Assembly: GCF_900115195.1 (NCBI RefSeq)
Contig: NZ_FOVO01000014.1
Coordinates: 1 to 64,000 of the forward strand
Direction of reading: 5' to 3'
Source of the DNA: Xenorhabdus japonica
Lineage (GTDB): Bacteria; Pseudomonadota; Gammaproteobacteria; Enterobacterales; Enterobacteriaceae
DNA: 64,000 nt
Under the pieces are notes generated by a model. That model was not told where the DNA came from. It made no database searches and saw nothing but the letters and a program-made list of their open reading frames with translations. Shown in pieces: positions 1-8,013 of the stretch. Position numbers and translations under genes: made by a program. Each line of letters opens with the position of its first letter. Position 1 is the first letter of the stretch.

Positions 1-39
1 GACTAAGCGCCAGAAGGCTGGCTGGGATAATGGCTATAT

Positions 40-69
40 GATGAAAATCCTGACAGTGGGATTTTCATC
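40..69. terminator. Hairpin, possible terminator
   Basis: An 11-bp perfect stem (GATGAAAATCC with GGATTTTCATC) closes an 8-nt loop. No clean T-run follows on either strand, so the terminator role is uncertain. Confidence 0.35.
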
Positions 70-576
70 TGTATAAATTAGACCCGTTTGCCCTATATGA
101 ATATCCTCAATATAAGTAAGTTGGTTTTAAAGTATTCTGACAACAGCATTAGAATGACTCTGGTGTAATATGAGGCATTATATAAATATTCAACTAAACG
201 GAATTAAAACCAAAACCGATTTATTTCGGATAAAACATTAATAAAAGATAAATAAAATTGATTTTTAAAAATTATATGGTTAGTGAAATCTTTGAATTTA
301 CAACTCAATTCGATCAGGGGCGGTCAATGCTATATTCACAGTTAAATCAATGCATTAGGTGTTATTTCAACCATTTCGATCAACACCTCGAATTGGTATA
401 GAGAACACCCCTATATGCTAGATAAATCAACGTGTTAATCTGATTTTCAGCAAAAAAGAGAACACCCTCATGAAAGATGAATTCGAATGGTGTGATGAGT
501 TCGATGGATTTTAATTCCAACCTGTAAGCCATCGCTACAAGTTCAACCTGTCGGCCAGACCGACCAGTTCAAATTC

Positions 577-607
577 AAGGCTGCGCATGGCGTGGCCTTT
601 TTGTTTT
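577..607 (+). terminator. Rho-independent terminator upstream of the P63C gene
   Basis: A GC-rich stem starting AAGGC and closing GCCTT is followed by TTTGTTTT. It closely resembles the terminator after the next gene (1864-1893), so the P63C gene sits between two similar terminators as its own transcription unit. Confidence 0.6.
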
Positions 608-778
608 CTGGGGGTAGTTAGCTTAGGGTTATATCTGCTTGAATAGCCATTACTGGGCTTTAAACTGCCGTAAATTAAGATTAATCTGGTTTGCATATAC
701 GTACAAAATATTTATTTGCACGTGTAAACGTACATATGTTTTAATTGCTCGTGATTTTACGATACGAGTAACTTAACC

Positions 779-1798
779 ATGACAGATGAAAATAAAAAAG
801 AAGTTGTTGGTAAGGCAAAGGGTGGTAAGGCAAGAGCGGCCAATATGACCCCTGAACAAAGAAAAAAGTCAGCTCAAAAAGCAGCAGTAGCCCGCAAAGA
901 AAAGGCAATGCTGCCCACAGTACTGAATGAGGGAGTATTAAGCATAGGTGATACAGAGTTAGATGTCGCTGTATTGAATAATGGAACTCGGGTTGTGAGC
1001 GCTACGTCTATATTTGCCGCTCTTGGGAGAACTCAGAGAGGTTATAAGAAAGATAATGAAAATCAAAGAGTTATAGGTCAGATCCAGACCCCCCCTTTCA
1101 TGGATGCAATTAACCTTAAACCTTTTATAAATCAAGATCTTGAAGAGCAGATCCCGAAGGTAAAATACAAGACAAAAACAGGCGTAATTAAAGAAGGACA
1201 CAATGTACTTATACTACCTTTAGTGGGAGACCTCTACTTAAAAGCTAGAGAATTTGGAGCAATAAAAACCAAGGAACAGATGTCGGTTGCACATAAAGCA
1301 GAGATATTAGTTCGTTCTTTGGCTAAAGTTGGTGTAATCGCTTTAGTTGACGAGGCAACTGGCTATCAACGTGATAGAGAAAGAGATGCTCTGGCTAAGA
1401 TTTTGGAGGCTTTCGTAGCTAAAGAATTAAAACCATGGGTGAGTACTTTTCCGGCTGATTATTATGAAGGGCTTTTCAAAATTTACGGTCTTGAGTACCC
1501 CCCGGTAGGACAAAAAAACTGGAGACCGGGTTTTATAGGTAATGTTACAAACAATGTTGTCTATAGCCGTCTTGCCCCCGATTTCTTGCCTGAATTAAAA
1601 AAAGCAGCTTCTAGGTCAGAAAGAAAAGCAAAGTTACATCAGTGGCTAACAGATGATATTGGACATCCAAAGTTAAGAGAACACTTAGCATCTATAGTCA
1701 CCTTGCTTAAGATATCAAAAACGCCAGAGCAATTTTACGAGTTAGTGGAAACAGTGCATCCAAAATTGATTCCAGAAACTGAACAAGATAGCGAATGA
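779..1798 (+). CDS. P63C-domain protein, phage-associated
   Basis: A 339-residue protein. Residues 1-45 are rich in Lys and Ala (KGGKARAANMTPEQRKKSAQ), as in some DNA-associated phage proteins. The middle part carries the P63C-type block with 'LVGDLYLKAREFGAI', 'AEILVRSLAKVGVIALVDEATGY' (cut here as two motifs: AEILVRSLAKVG and IALVDEATGY) and 'AKELKPWVSTFP'. This matches the P63C domain seen in many temperate phages and islands of unknown biochemical role. The start follows TTAACC without a strong Shine-Dalgarno. It stands next to a methyltransferase remnant and a lysis cassette, which fits a prophage remnant. Function cannot be stated. Confidence 0.8.
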   Translation: MTDENKKEVVGKAKGGKARAANMTPEQRKKSAQKAAVARKEKAMLPTVLNEGVLSIGDTELDVAVLNNGTRVVSATSIFAALGRTQRGYKKDNENQRVIGQIQTPPFMDAINLKPFINQDLEEQIPKVKYKTKTGVIKEGHNVLILPLVGDLYLKAREFGAIKTKEQMSVAHKAEILVRSLAKVGVIALVDEATGYQRDRERDALAKILEAFVAKELKPWVSTFPADYYEGLFKIYGLEYPPVGQKNWRPGFIGNVTNNVVYSRLAPDFLPELKKAASRSERKAKLHQWLTDDIGHPKLREHLASIVTLLKISKTPEQFYELVETVHPKLIPETEQDSE

Positions 1799-1863
1799 AA
1801 CACCAAACTCGCTTCTGAACTGCACCCCCAGTAGTTAACTTAGCGTTTACAACTCGATTATCC

Positions 1864-1893
1864 AAGGCTGCTTAATGCGGCCTTTTTTGTTTT
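1864..1893 (+). terminator. Rho-independent terminator after the P63C gene
   Basis: AAGGCTGC / GCGGCCTT-type stem with the run TTTTTTGTTTT, 66 bases after the stop codon. Confidence 0.75.
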
Positions 1894-1939
1894 GCAATCC
1901 TAACCATTTGACATTCATTCGATATCGGAATTCCGATAA

Positions 1940-3238
1940 CGGCACCTATTTATTGAAGGTGATAACCTTGAAGTACTTAAAATATTACAAAAGTCTTATC
2001 ACAAAAAGATAAAGATGATTTATATCGACCCGCCCTATAACACAGGCAAGGATTTTATCTATAAAGACAGATTTGATACATCGGGTCGGCGTCACACAAA
2101 CTGGCTGAACATGATATTTCCACGGCTGCTCGTTGCTAAAAACTTACTTCATCCGGAAGGCATGATCTATATCTCTATAGATGATAATGAAGTCTTTAAT
2201 TTAGTGAAGGTCTGTGAAGAAATATTTGGCTACGATGCCATTAAAGTTATTGTCGTTAAGATGAGTGAAGCTAGCGGACTAAAAATGGCCAGCGTCAAAA
2301 AACTAGGCACTATTCCAAAATTAAAAGAATATATCATTGCTATAAAACCGAGTGGTATCAATGGCATTGAATTTACGCCAATAAAAAAGATTAAGTGGGA
2401 CTCGGCGTATAATTTATATTTGGATAATTTTAGCCGGGAGCACAGGGATTTTTACGATTCTATAAAAGATTCAAAATATCTTAGTGACGAGCAGTTAAAA
2501 AAACTGGATGAAATTTTATCAGGTGTAACTTTAAAGCCTTTGACCGAAGTATATAAAGGAGCCGCTTCCAAAAAGAATGAGTGGCTTTTTAATAATAGCT
2601 GGCGAATATGCCAATGCGTCAAATCCAGCAGCGTTCACAAGCTAAGCGAAGAAAAGAGGAAAAACAAAAAAACAAGTGATGTTTTTTCTGTTAAGTCAGC
2701 TCAGGGATTAGTATATCTGGTACGCGTAACCTATTCAGAAACCAGCCGAAATCCCAGACCGCAATTGATATTTGCCTCTGACCACCTGTTTGTCCATCCG
2801 GGTGATTTCTGGTCTCACATTAAAACCACGGGGATTAATAACGAAGGTGGTGTGCCTTTCAAAAATGGGAAAAAGCCATTAAAACTCGTGACTGAATTGA
2901 TTGGTTCTTTAAAACCCCTTAATGATGGCGATATCGTTTTGGACTTCTTCGCTGGTTCAGCAACGACGGGGGAAGCGACGATGATAGTGAGTAAAAATAA
3001 GGATGTTAAATTAAATTACATATTAGTCCAGTTACCCGAAAGCTTAGAGGACGCCTGCAAATTAGCCAGTGCTGATGCGAAAAAGCAAATAAAAGAATCT
3101 ATGGATTACTTAAATGCATTGGGTAAGCCGCTTAGCTTAACGGAACTGGGAAAACAAAGAATGAGAATAAGTATTGAGAAATACAAAACTGAATCTCAGG
3201 CAGGTGGATTTAAAGTATTTAAGCTTGTTACAGCATAA
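1940..3238 (+). pseudogene. Type III DNA adenine methyltransferase (Mod), headless remnant
   Basis: The catalytic motifs of a beta-class adenine methyltransferase are present: IDPPYNTG (motif IV) early and LDFFAGSATT (motif I) near the C-terminus, the order of type III Mod subunits. The frame reads Mod-like sequence upstream of the first ATG (2015), back to a TAA at 1937: HLFIEGDNLEVLK, then MIYIDPPYNTG. The true N-terminus of some tens of residues is therefore gone. The stretch between the DPPY motif and the 'SGRRHTNWLNMI' block is also shorter than usual in the family, suggesting an internal deletion. The protein stops soon after 'GGFKVFKL'. No Res subunit lies nearby. It may be inactive, or a trimmed orphan phage methyltransferase using the start at 2015. 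Confidence 0.7.
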
Positions 3239-3326
3239 CTTAACTATCCCCCATTACTTTTAACCAACTCACAGGGGCGACCATAACTCACCCCGCGGAT
3301 GCCCATTGTTCAGATGGGGTGGAATT

Positions 3327-3662
3327 ATGAAGATGAAAGAGAACCCAGACTTTTGGGTGCACCTCGGTGACTGGCTCGTCTCGGTAAGAGAGCAGGGCAT
3401 CGGGGCAGCACTCGCAGGGACAATGGCATTTCTTCGCGGTCGCTATAACGGCGGAGGATGGTTGCGAGTCTCTATCGACGCCTTTATGTGTGCCATGTTC
3501 GCGTGGTTCATCCGTGATGTATTAAATCTCATCGGTCTGGATCCTGATTTGGCCTACATCGGCAGTGTGGTGATTGGCTATCTGGGGACCGACTTTATCG
3601 GTCAATTGCTGCGTAAGGCGGCGGAGAAAAGAGCGGGGGTAAGTAATGACGAGAGGCATTGA
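3327..3662 (+). CDS. Phage holin, lambda family-like
   Basis: Small membrane protein (111 residues from this start). It has an N-terminal amphipathic part (NPDFWVHLGDWLVSVREQGI), a Gly/Ala-rich middle and hydrophobic segments around 'AFMCAMFAWFIRDVLNLIGL' and 'YIGSVVIGYLGTDFIGQLL'. This is the layout of lambda-type holins that form lesions in the inner membrane for endolysin release. The start at 3327 is preferred because GGGGTGGA lies just upstream; an upstream in-frame start at 3306 lacks one. Its 3' end overlaps the endolysin start by 17 bases, as in compact lysis cassettes. Confidence 0.75.
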   Translation: MKMKENPDFWVHLGDWLVSVREQGIGAALAGTMAFLRGRYNGGGWLRVSIDAFMCAMFAWFIRDVLNLIGLDPDLAYIGSVVIGYLGTDFIGQLLRKAAEKRAGVSNDERH

Positions 3663-4048
3663 TAATAACAATCCGGGCAATATCGATCATAACCCAAAGA
3701 AGTAAGTGGCAGGGTCAGTTGCCTCATGACCCAAAGATTGAAAAGCGGTTCTGTCGCTTCGAATCTGAAATTTACGGTATTCGGGCACTCATGAAGTTAC
3801 TGACCAACTACCACAAGAACGGTTACCAAACGGTGTACCGAATGATAGACCGCTGGGCACCCAATGTGGAAAACAACACCTCAGCCTATATCAATGGCGT
3901 TGCCAAGGCACTGAGCGTCGACCCGCATCAAGTGCTCAACATTGATAAACCGACGTTGATTGCACTGGCTAAGTCGATCATTCGACATGAGAACGGCCAG
4001 CAACCGTATTCTGATGATATTTTCACACGGGCATTTGAGATGCTATGA
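3646..4048 (+). pseudogene. Phage endolysin (P5-like muramidase), frameshifted
   Basis: The start ATG at 3646 gives MTRGIDNNNPGNIDHNPKK and then a TAA. The family sequence resumes one base out of frame as KWQGQLPHDP, FESEIYGIRALMKLLTNYH, RWAPNVENNT and IIRHENGQQPY. These are the 'NNPGNI...GIRALM...RWAP.NEN..YI' blocks of phage lysozyme-like 'structural protein P5' enzymes. A single inserted base near 3698-3702 (AAAGAAG run) explains the break. The remainder is intact to the stop, which overlaps the next gene by ATGA. The damage makes this lysis cassette non-functional unless frameshifting occurs. Confidence 0.8.
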
Positions 4049-4302
4049 ACTGGAAAGCTAAAGCTGTCGTGGTGATTGTTTGTATCGCGCTGATTGGCTC
4101 GGTTGCATATTCTGTCTATTCGGTGTATGCGGATAATGGGCGACTCTCTGGAGAGAATGAGGTACTGACAACTCAGCTATCAGAGAAAAACGCCATTATC
4201 ACCACCCAGCAAGAACGCCTCAATCAACTCGCAGAACTGGATATCAAGCACACTCAGGAACTCGCCAATGCCAAATCTGAAATTGACACTCAACATCGTT
4301 AG
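4045..4302 (+). pseudogene. Phage i-spanin (Rz/LysB-like), 3' truncated
   Basis: An 85-residue product with one N-terminal membrane segment (KAVVVIVCIALIGSVAYSVY) and then a coiled-coil-like stretch rich in Glu, Gln and Leu, as expected of an inner-membrane spanin. It overlaps the endolysin by ATGA. It ends abruptly at '...AKSEIDTQHR', where Rz proteins normally continue for 50 or more residues. The last codons run straight into the antisense remnant of a kinase gene, so the 3' half was lost at a recombination junction near 4290. Confidence 0.7.
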
Positions 4303-4465
4303 ATAAAATATACCCTTTGCCTTTGATATAACCTTTTTTACTTAGGTTCATAATATGCCCTGCAACACATGATCGACTGATCCCAAGAATATCAGCAATT
4401 TCTTGTTGCTGAATAAAAGGATCACGCTTCAGAAGTTGCAATATCTGATTTTACCTCTTTGACAT
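4295..4465 (-). pseudogene. 5' fragment of a PfkB-type (pseudouridine kinase-like) sugar kinase gene
   Basis: Read on the minus strand from an ATG at 4465, the product is MSKR, a TAA stop, then 'LLKRDPFIQQQEIADILGIS', 'AGHIMNLSKKGYIKGKGYIL'. This is the winged-helix domain that precedes the kinase domain in YeiI/PsuK-like enterobacterial proteins. The kinase domain is absent: homology ends at the junction with the truncated spanin. A nonsense codon and a truncation together make it a clear pseudogene. It probably marks the chromosomal flank where the phage remnant recombined. Confidence 0.65.
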
Positions 4466-4807
4466 ATCATCCCCTCAGCTATTTTTACACTGATGTTTTG
4501 TTTCATGTCAGGCAAACAGTAAAGTCTATTTTTATACTTCTTTCTCATTATGAGAATACGATCGTAAGTTTGCTGAAGTTATCAAATTGCAAAAAATGTG
4601 ATGTATGTCTCTAATATTATGCTGAAAAATTAATAAAAATCAGATGACTAAATACATCAAGTGAGCAAACTATATTTACTACTGTAATAATCTCTTTTAA
4701 AACAGTGCATTGAGTTGCTTTATGGAAATTACAAACATATGTTTGGTTTTATGATTTATTGATTTTCATAGAGAGGTGAAACTGGAGTATACGATGGGAA
4801 AAAATTA
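4466..4807. other. AT-rich spacer between phage remnant and pirAB
   Basis: No ORF with support and no RNA gene was seen. It separates two unrelated blocks. Confidence 0.5.
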
Positions 4808-4841
4808 CCCCTGGTTACATAGTTAGCTATGTAACCAGGGG
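4808..4841 (-). terminator. Terminator of pirAB
   Basis: A perfect 15-bp stem (CCCCTGGTTACATAG with CTATGTAACCAGGGG) has a 4-nt loop. On the minus strand it is followed by TAATTTTTT, 17 bases beyond the pirB stop codon. It can fold on both strands, but the T-run supports termination of pirAB. Confidence 0.85.
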
Positions 4842-4857
4842 AGCTATTAGTCAGGTA

Positions 4858-6135
4858 TTATTTTTTATTATCCAACATATGATATGAAACGGCAATACCC
4901 GCTGCTTGACCAGCAAGTGAAGGTTCATCGTTGGCTAAGTACAGCCCTGCAATATAGTGTCCATCAACAGCATATTTTCTGTATTTTTTGGCGTAGCGCT
5001 GACCAATCTTGAGTGTACGCTTATCACTTAACGTAAATAATGCTTCATCAACAGCACCATTGCCCCATACTTCCAACATTTCGATAACACTATCATTTAG
5101 CTCAATTGAATTTGTTTCTGATGTTACTTTGCCAAGTGTGTAGGATGAACCGTTGGCAAACGTGATCTTAATACCACCAACTCGAGGCGCATTCCCAATT
5201 CTTTGTACATATCCAACCAATGATTTTATTTTATTGTATTTACCGTTGATTAAAGATGGCTTGAAGGGTTCCTGCATTTTATCGTCTTCTTTAATCGCTT
5301 GATTTTTCATTTCGGGAGTAGGATGATCAAACACAGTTGAATAACTAATAGTTTTAGGATAGAAACCACTTTTGAAGCTATTATTTTTTAGATGTTCAAT
5401 TAATTCAATACACTCTAAACCGTGTAATAAACAATATCCTCTAACAGATAATAAATTATTAGTGATATCCTGTGGTTTTGATGTATCTATGGTATTCTTA
5501 TATTCATTAGTATACATCGTATTAATGTAGTCTTTGGCCTGGCCAACCAATTTGTCGATAAGTTGTTTTAACTCATTGACTTCAATATCTGTCAGCCCAA
5601 TATCATTTTTCTTCTCTACCCCCATTTTCCAATAAGGGATCTGTAACATAATGGTGTTAGTGTACATCGGCATGATCTGGTAGTTTGTTTTATTATCAAA
5701 AGACTTAAATCTTTCATCTATACTAACCAGAAATCTAGCTAGGAACATATATGCTTCATGACTTTCTTTACTACCAGGCGAGGTTTCCAGCATGTATTTT
5801 ACATTTTCTATTTTTCCTTTGATTTCTTGTAGAGCTCCATTAAGTATTCCTTTAATAGTTTTTAGAGTGGCATTCTCTATCCTCTGCTCTACTTTTTGGA
5901 GGATTTGCTCCCAAGTATTATCTTTCTGTTGAGGCCAAAATAGTCCTAACAGGAAGGACATTGCCTGACCTGCTCCTGGAATAAATCCTATGCCACCAAT
6001 AATCGCATCCTTTACGATTGATGACATATCCCATTCATAATCAGGGGTAGATGTTGTATAAGGCACCATAAGCATGGCGTCAGTGAGTACAGGTAATGTT
6101 TCATTATTAGATACATTAATTGGTGTGGTATTCAT
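4858..6135 (-). CDS. pirB: PirB-like binary insecticidal toxin subunit
   Basis: A 425-residue protein collinear with PirB of Photorhabdus and Vibrio (about 420-440 residues). The N-terminal half is the helical, Cry-domain-I-like pore-forming part: a hydrophobic 'IGGIGFIPGAGQAMSFLLGL' followed by 'WEQILQKVEQRIENATLKTI', comparable to the 'WEQL..RI...VDESI' region of Vibrio PirB. The C-terminal half matches the beta-rich part: 'RVGGIKITFANGSSYTLGKV', 'ALFTLSDKRTLKIGQR' and the end block 'VDGHYIAGLYLANDEP'. In the family it acts with PirA after release, killing insect gut or shrimp cells. It lies 89 bases after pirA on the same strand. No signal peptide is visible, as in known Pir proteins. The ribosome binding site is probably AAGGAT, unusually far (about 14 bases) from the ATG. 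Confidence 0.9.
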   Translation of the reverse strand: MNTTPINVSNNETLPVLTDAMLMVPYTTSTPDYEWDMSSIVKDAIIGGIGFIPGAGQAMSFLLGLFWPQQKDNTWEQILQKVEQRIENATLKTIKGILNGALQEIKGKIENVKYMLETSPGSKESHEAYMFLARFLVSIDERFKSFDNKTNYQIMPMYTNTIMLQIPYWKMGVEKKNDIGLTDIEVNELKQLIDKLVGQAKDYINTMYTNEYKNTIDTSKPQDITNNLLSVRGYCLLHGLECIELIEHLKNNSFKSGFYPKTISYSTVFDHPTPEMKNQAIKEDDKMQEPFKPSLINGKYNKIKSLVGYVQRIGNAPRVGGIKITFANGSSYTLGKVTSETNSIELNDSVIEMLEVWGNGAVDEALFTLSDKRTLKIGQRYAKKYRKYAVDGHYIAGLYLANDEPSLAGQAAGIAVSYHMLDNKK

Positions 6136-6224
6136 GATTTTATTTTAAATCCTTAGTTAAATCGTGCTTTAGTTAGATAGTTATTAAATTAAAATCTGTT
6201 AGTTATAGATGGTTTTTCATCTTG

Positions 6225-6650
6225 TTACTTCTTATATCCAGTAACAAAGGCTCTTTTATCTGTATTGTTATAAATGACGACCTTGCTGTAATACACAGGG
6301 TTGCTCGGTGATTTTAATATTCCGTTCTCCCCTGCTTTCACTGTGATAGAGGAATCTTCAAACCATTCTGATGTGAAAGAATGAGACCAATAAGAAACAG
6401 CCTTAACTGATGATGCGGGGCCGGAATTAGCTACGTAGTAATTGGGACGTTTTTCGAGAATAATTGGTGTGTCAATTCTTATTGCCTCAATAGAAGAGTG
6501 TGGCTCTATTGTCATATCCTTATAAGGACTGACTGTAAGAGGTTCTGATGCTGGTGTGTTTGTATTATAAGTTAATGGTTCTGGATTGGAATCATTATCA
6601 CTTGTGACTGTAACGTTACTGTCATTTATATTTGTATTGATTTTACTCAT
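6225..6650 (-). CDS. pirA: PirA-like binary toxin subunit
   Basis: A 141-residue protein. Its C-terminal block 'SPSNPVYYSKVVIYNNTDKR' aligns with the corresponding end of Vibrio PirA (PDNAFYHQRIVVINNGASR), and a Pro/Thr-rich segment 'PASEPLTVSP' precedes the jelly-roll-like core. PirA is the small partner of the Pir toxin and resembles a carbohydrate-binding Cry domain III. The gene is promoter-proximal to pirB, with an 89-base gap and a shared terminator, so the two form one operon. The N-terminal 40 residues are rich in Asn, Ser and Thr and probably flexible. No transposase or plasmid gene adjoins directly, but an IS200 lies upstream. Confidence 0.88.
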   Translation of the reverse strand: MSKINTNINDSNVTVTSDNDSNPEPLTYNTNTPASEPLTVSPYKDMTIEPHSSIEAIRIDTPIILEKRPNYYVANSGPASSVKAVSYWSHSFTSEWFEDSSITVKAGENGILKSPSNPVYYSKVVIYNNTDKRAFVTGYKK

Positions 6651-7104
6651 AAGGTGTTATCCTATTTTAAAAATTTATTAAATATAATCCTGGGTTGTTT
6701 TTAATGTGTTAAATATTTATTTTACAGCGTTTTTACTATGGTTATATTATGTTAATATTTATGGTGGATTTCTCCTTACAGTTGAGATTTATTTTATTAT
6801 TAATAGTGAATCTATATATTATGACTGCGGATATTATAAACATATTGATATAGCAGGATGAAATATAAAAAATGTAAGTTTGATTTAAAAATTATACTGC
6901 TTATTGAAATGATATTATTAGCATGCGGATATTGTTAAAATTTATTAATGCGTGTGGATAAGTAATAATATGACTATTTTAAATAAGGTTGATAACTTTA
7001 TTAGTGCGAGATATAAATAGTGCTTTTATTAATCTCTTAAGATCTAATTCCCCGCCGCTTTCGGCGGGGTTCTTCATTATGGCTTTAGCCAGTTTAAGAA
7101 GCAT
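6651..7104. other. AT-rich pirA upstream region
   Basis: About 450 bases, strongly AT-rich, with no supported gene. It must hold the pirA promoter on the minus strand. A GC-rich hairpin at 7050-7069 (CCCCGCCG / CGGCGGGG, then TTCTTC) lies just before the IS200 and may be a terminator reading into it or part of its left flank. Confidence 0.5.
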
Positions 7105-7164
7105 AAGCTTCTTAAACATAAAACCACCCGCTATGCGAGTGGAGCTCAAGGGTTATAACAAGAA

Positions 7165-7231
7165 AAACACCTTTCCGTTACAATATAGATGTTCAAGCTA
7201 ATATATGTAACTAAAAGAAGGAAAGGTGTTT
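7165..7231 (+). promoter_or_regulatory. Stem-loop masking the IS200 tnpA ribosome binding site
   Basis: AAACACCTTTCC at 7165-7176 is exactly complementary to GGAAAGGTGTTT at 7220-7231, which contains the Shine-Dalgarno and touches the ATG at 7232. In IS200 a structure of this type is known to block tnpA translation. Confidence 0.75.
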
Positions 7232-7687
7232 ATGGGAATTAAAGCACAAAGCTCAGCCCATACAAAATGGCTCTGCAAATACCATATCGTCTTTTCGCCA
7301 AAATACAGACGAAAAGTTATTTTTGCGAGTTTACGTTCAAGTATAGGTGAGATTTTACAAAGCCTTTGTAAGTACAAAGGGGTAGAAATAATAGAAGGGC
7401 ATTTTATGCCAGATCATGTGCATATGTTGGTGAGTATCCCCCCGAAAATAAGTATACCGAGCTTCATAGAGTATTTGAAAGGTAAAATCTCACTGATGAG
7501 ATTTGATAATCACGCGAATTTAAAATACAAATTTGGCAATAGGAAGTTTTGGTCAGAAGGATATTATGTGAGCACAGTGGGGTTAAATGAAGCCACGATC
7601 CGCAAATATATCCGAGAGCAAGAAAAGCAATATTTAATGCAAGATAAATTGAGTACACGTGAGTATGAGGACCCCTTCAAGGGGTAA
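7232..7687 (+). CDS. tnpA: IS200 transposase TnpA (Y1 HUH)
   Basis: A 151-residue single-domain transposase. It shows the HUH metal-binding motif in 'MPDHVHMLVSIPP' and the catalytic Tyr region 'GLNEATIRKYIREQEKQY' near the C-terminus. 'KYHIVFSPKYRRKVI' is the usual N-terminal block of the family. The ATG at 7232 is chosen over a GTG two codons upstream because the latter lies inside the ribosome binding site. The gene is full length with no frameshift, so the copy may be active. Confidence 0.92.
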   Translation: MGIKAQSSAHTKWLCKYHIVFSPKYRRKVIFASLRSSIGEILQSLCKYKGVEIIEGHFMPDHVHMLVSIPPKISIPSFIEYLKGKISLMRFDNHANLKYKFGNRKFWSEGYYVSTVGLNEATIRKYIREQEKQYLMQDKLSTREYEDPFKG

Positions 7688-8013
7688 GCCAAAGCGGCAA
7701 TGACACTTTAGCTTGAACGAAGAGAAAGCGGCGTCGTTTAGGCGCGGTCGGTAACACGCCCTTATAGGGCTAGAGCAAACCACCCGCTATGCGGGTGGTT
7801 ATGATTACCAATTTCCCGGCTGGGGTGTATCTTCTACCAACGTAACCCATACATCTTTTTTTGTGTTCTCATGGTATTCCTATTATTTCTTAACTTTTTT
7901 CTAACTTAAAAAATTACAGCATAAGGGTGCCTATGCTCACACCTCTTTCTGGCTGCCTGTTATCTTTCGAATTAGCTATGTAATGAGAGATAGATTCGCT
8001 TCTCAAGTTTATT

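Larger units (their letters stand above)
1..778. other. Gene-poor AT-rich left edge
   Basis: No convincing gene was found before the first ORF. A short open frame (2-76) reads to a stop but overlaps a strong hairpin, so it is at best the tail of a gene cut by the window. A 14-codon ORF at 470-514 (MKDEFEWCDEFDGF) has no clear ribosome binding site. The 11-mer AGAGAACACCC occurs at 400-410 and again at 457-467, 2-3 bases upstream of that ORF's ATG. Just before the P63C gene, the stretch 697-736 contains two copies of CGTAC around an AT-rich core, which may be promoter or operator DNA. Confidence 0.5.
7105..7812 (+). mobile_element. IS200-family insertion sequence
   Basis: About 0.7 kb holding only a Y1 transposase gene. 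Each end carries a related imperfect palindrome: 'ACCACCCGCTATGCGAGTGG' at about 7123-7142 on the left and 'ACCACCCGCTATGCGGGTGG' at about 7780-7799 on the right. These subterminal hairpins are what TnpA of the IS200/IS605 family recognises for single-strand transposition. The size matches IS200 (about 700 bp). Exact ends are uncertain because these elements lack terminal inverted repeats and target duplications. A second internal hairpin (TTTAAGAAGC / GCTTCTTAAA, 7091-7114) lies near the left end. Confidence 0.8.

Noticed and set aside
2-76. Open frame at the left edge
   Set aside because: It overlaps a perfect 11-bp hairpin and shows no family resemblance.
6989-7201. Plus ORF before the IS200
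   Set aside because: It runs through the hairpins and left end of the insertion sequence and has no protein-like conservation.
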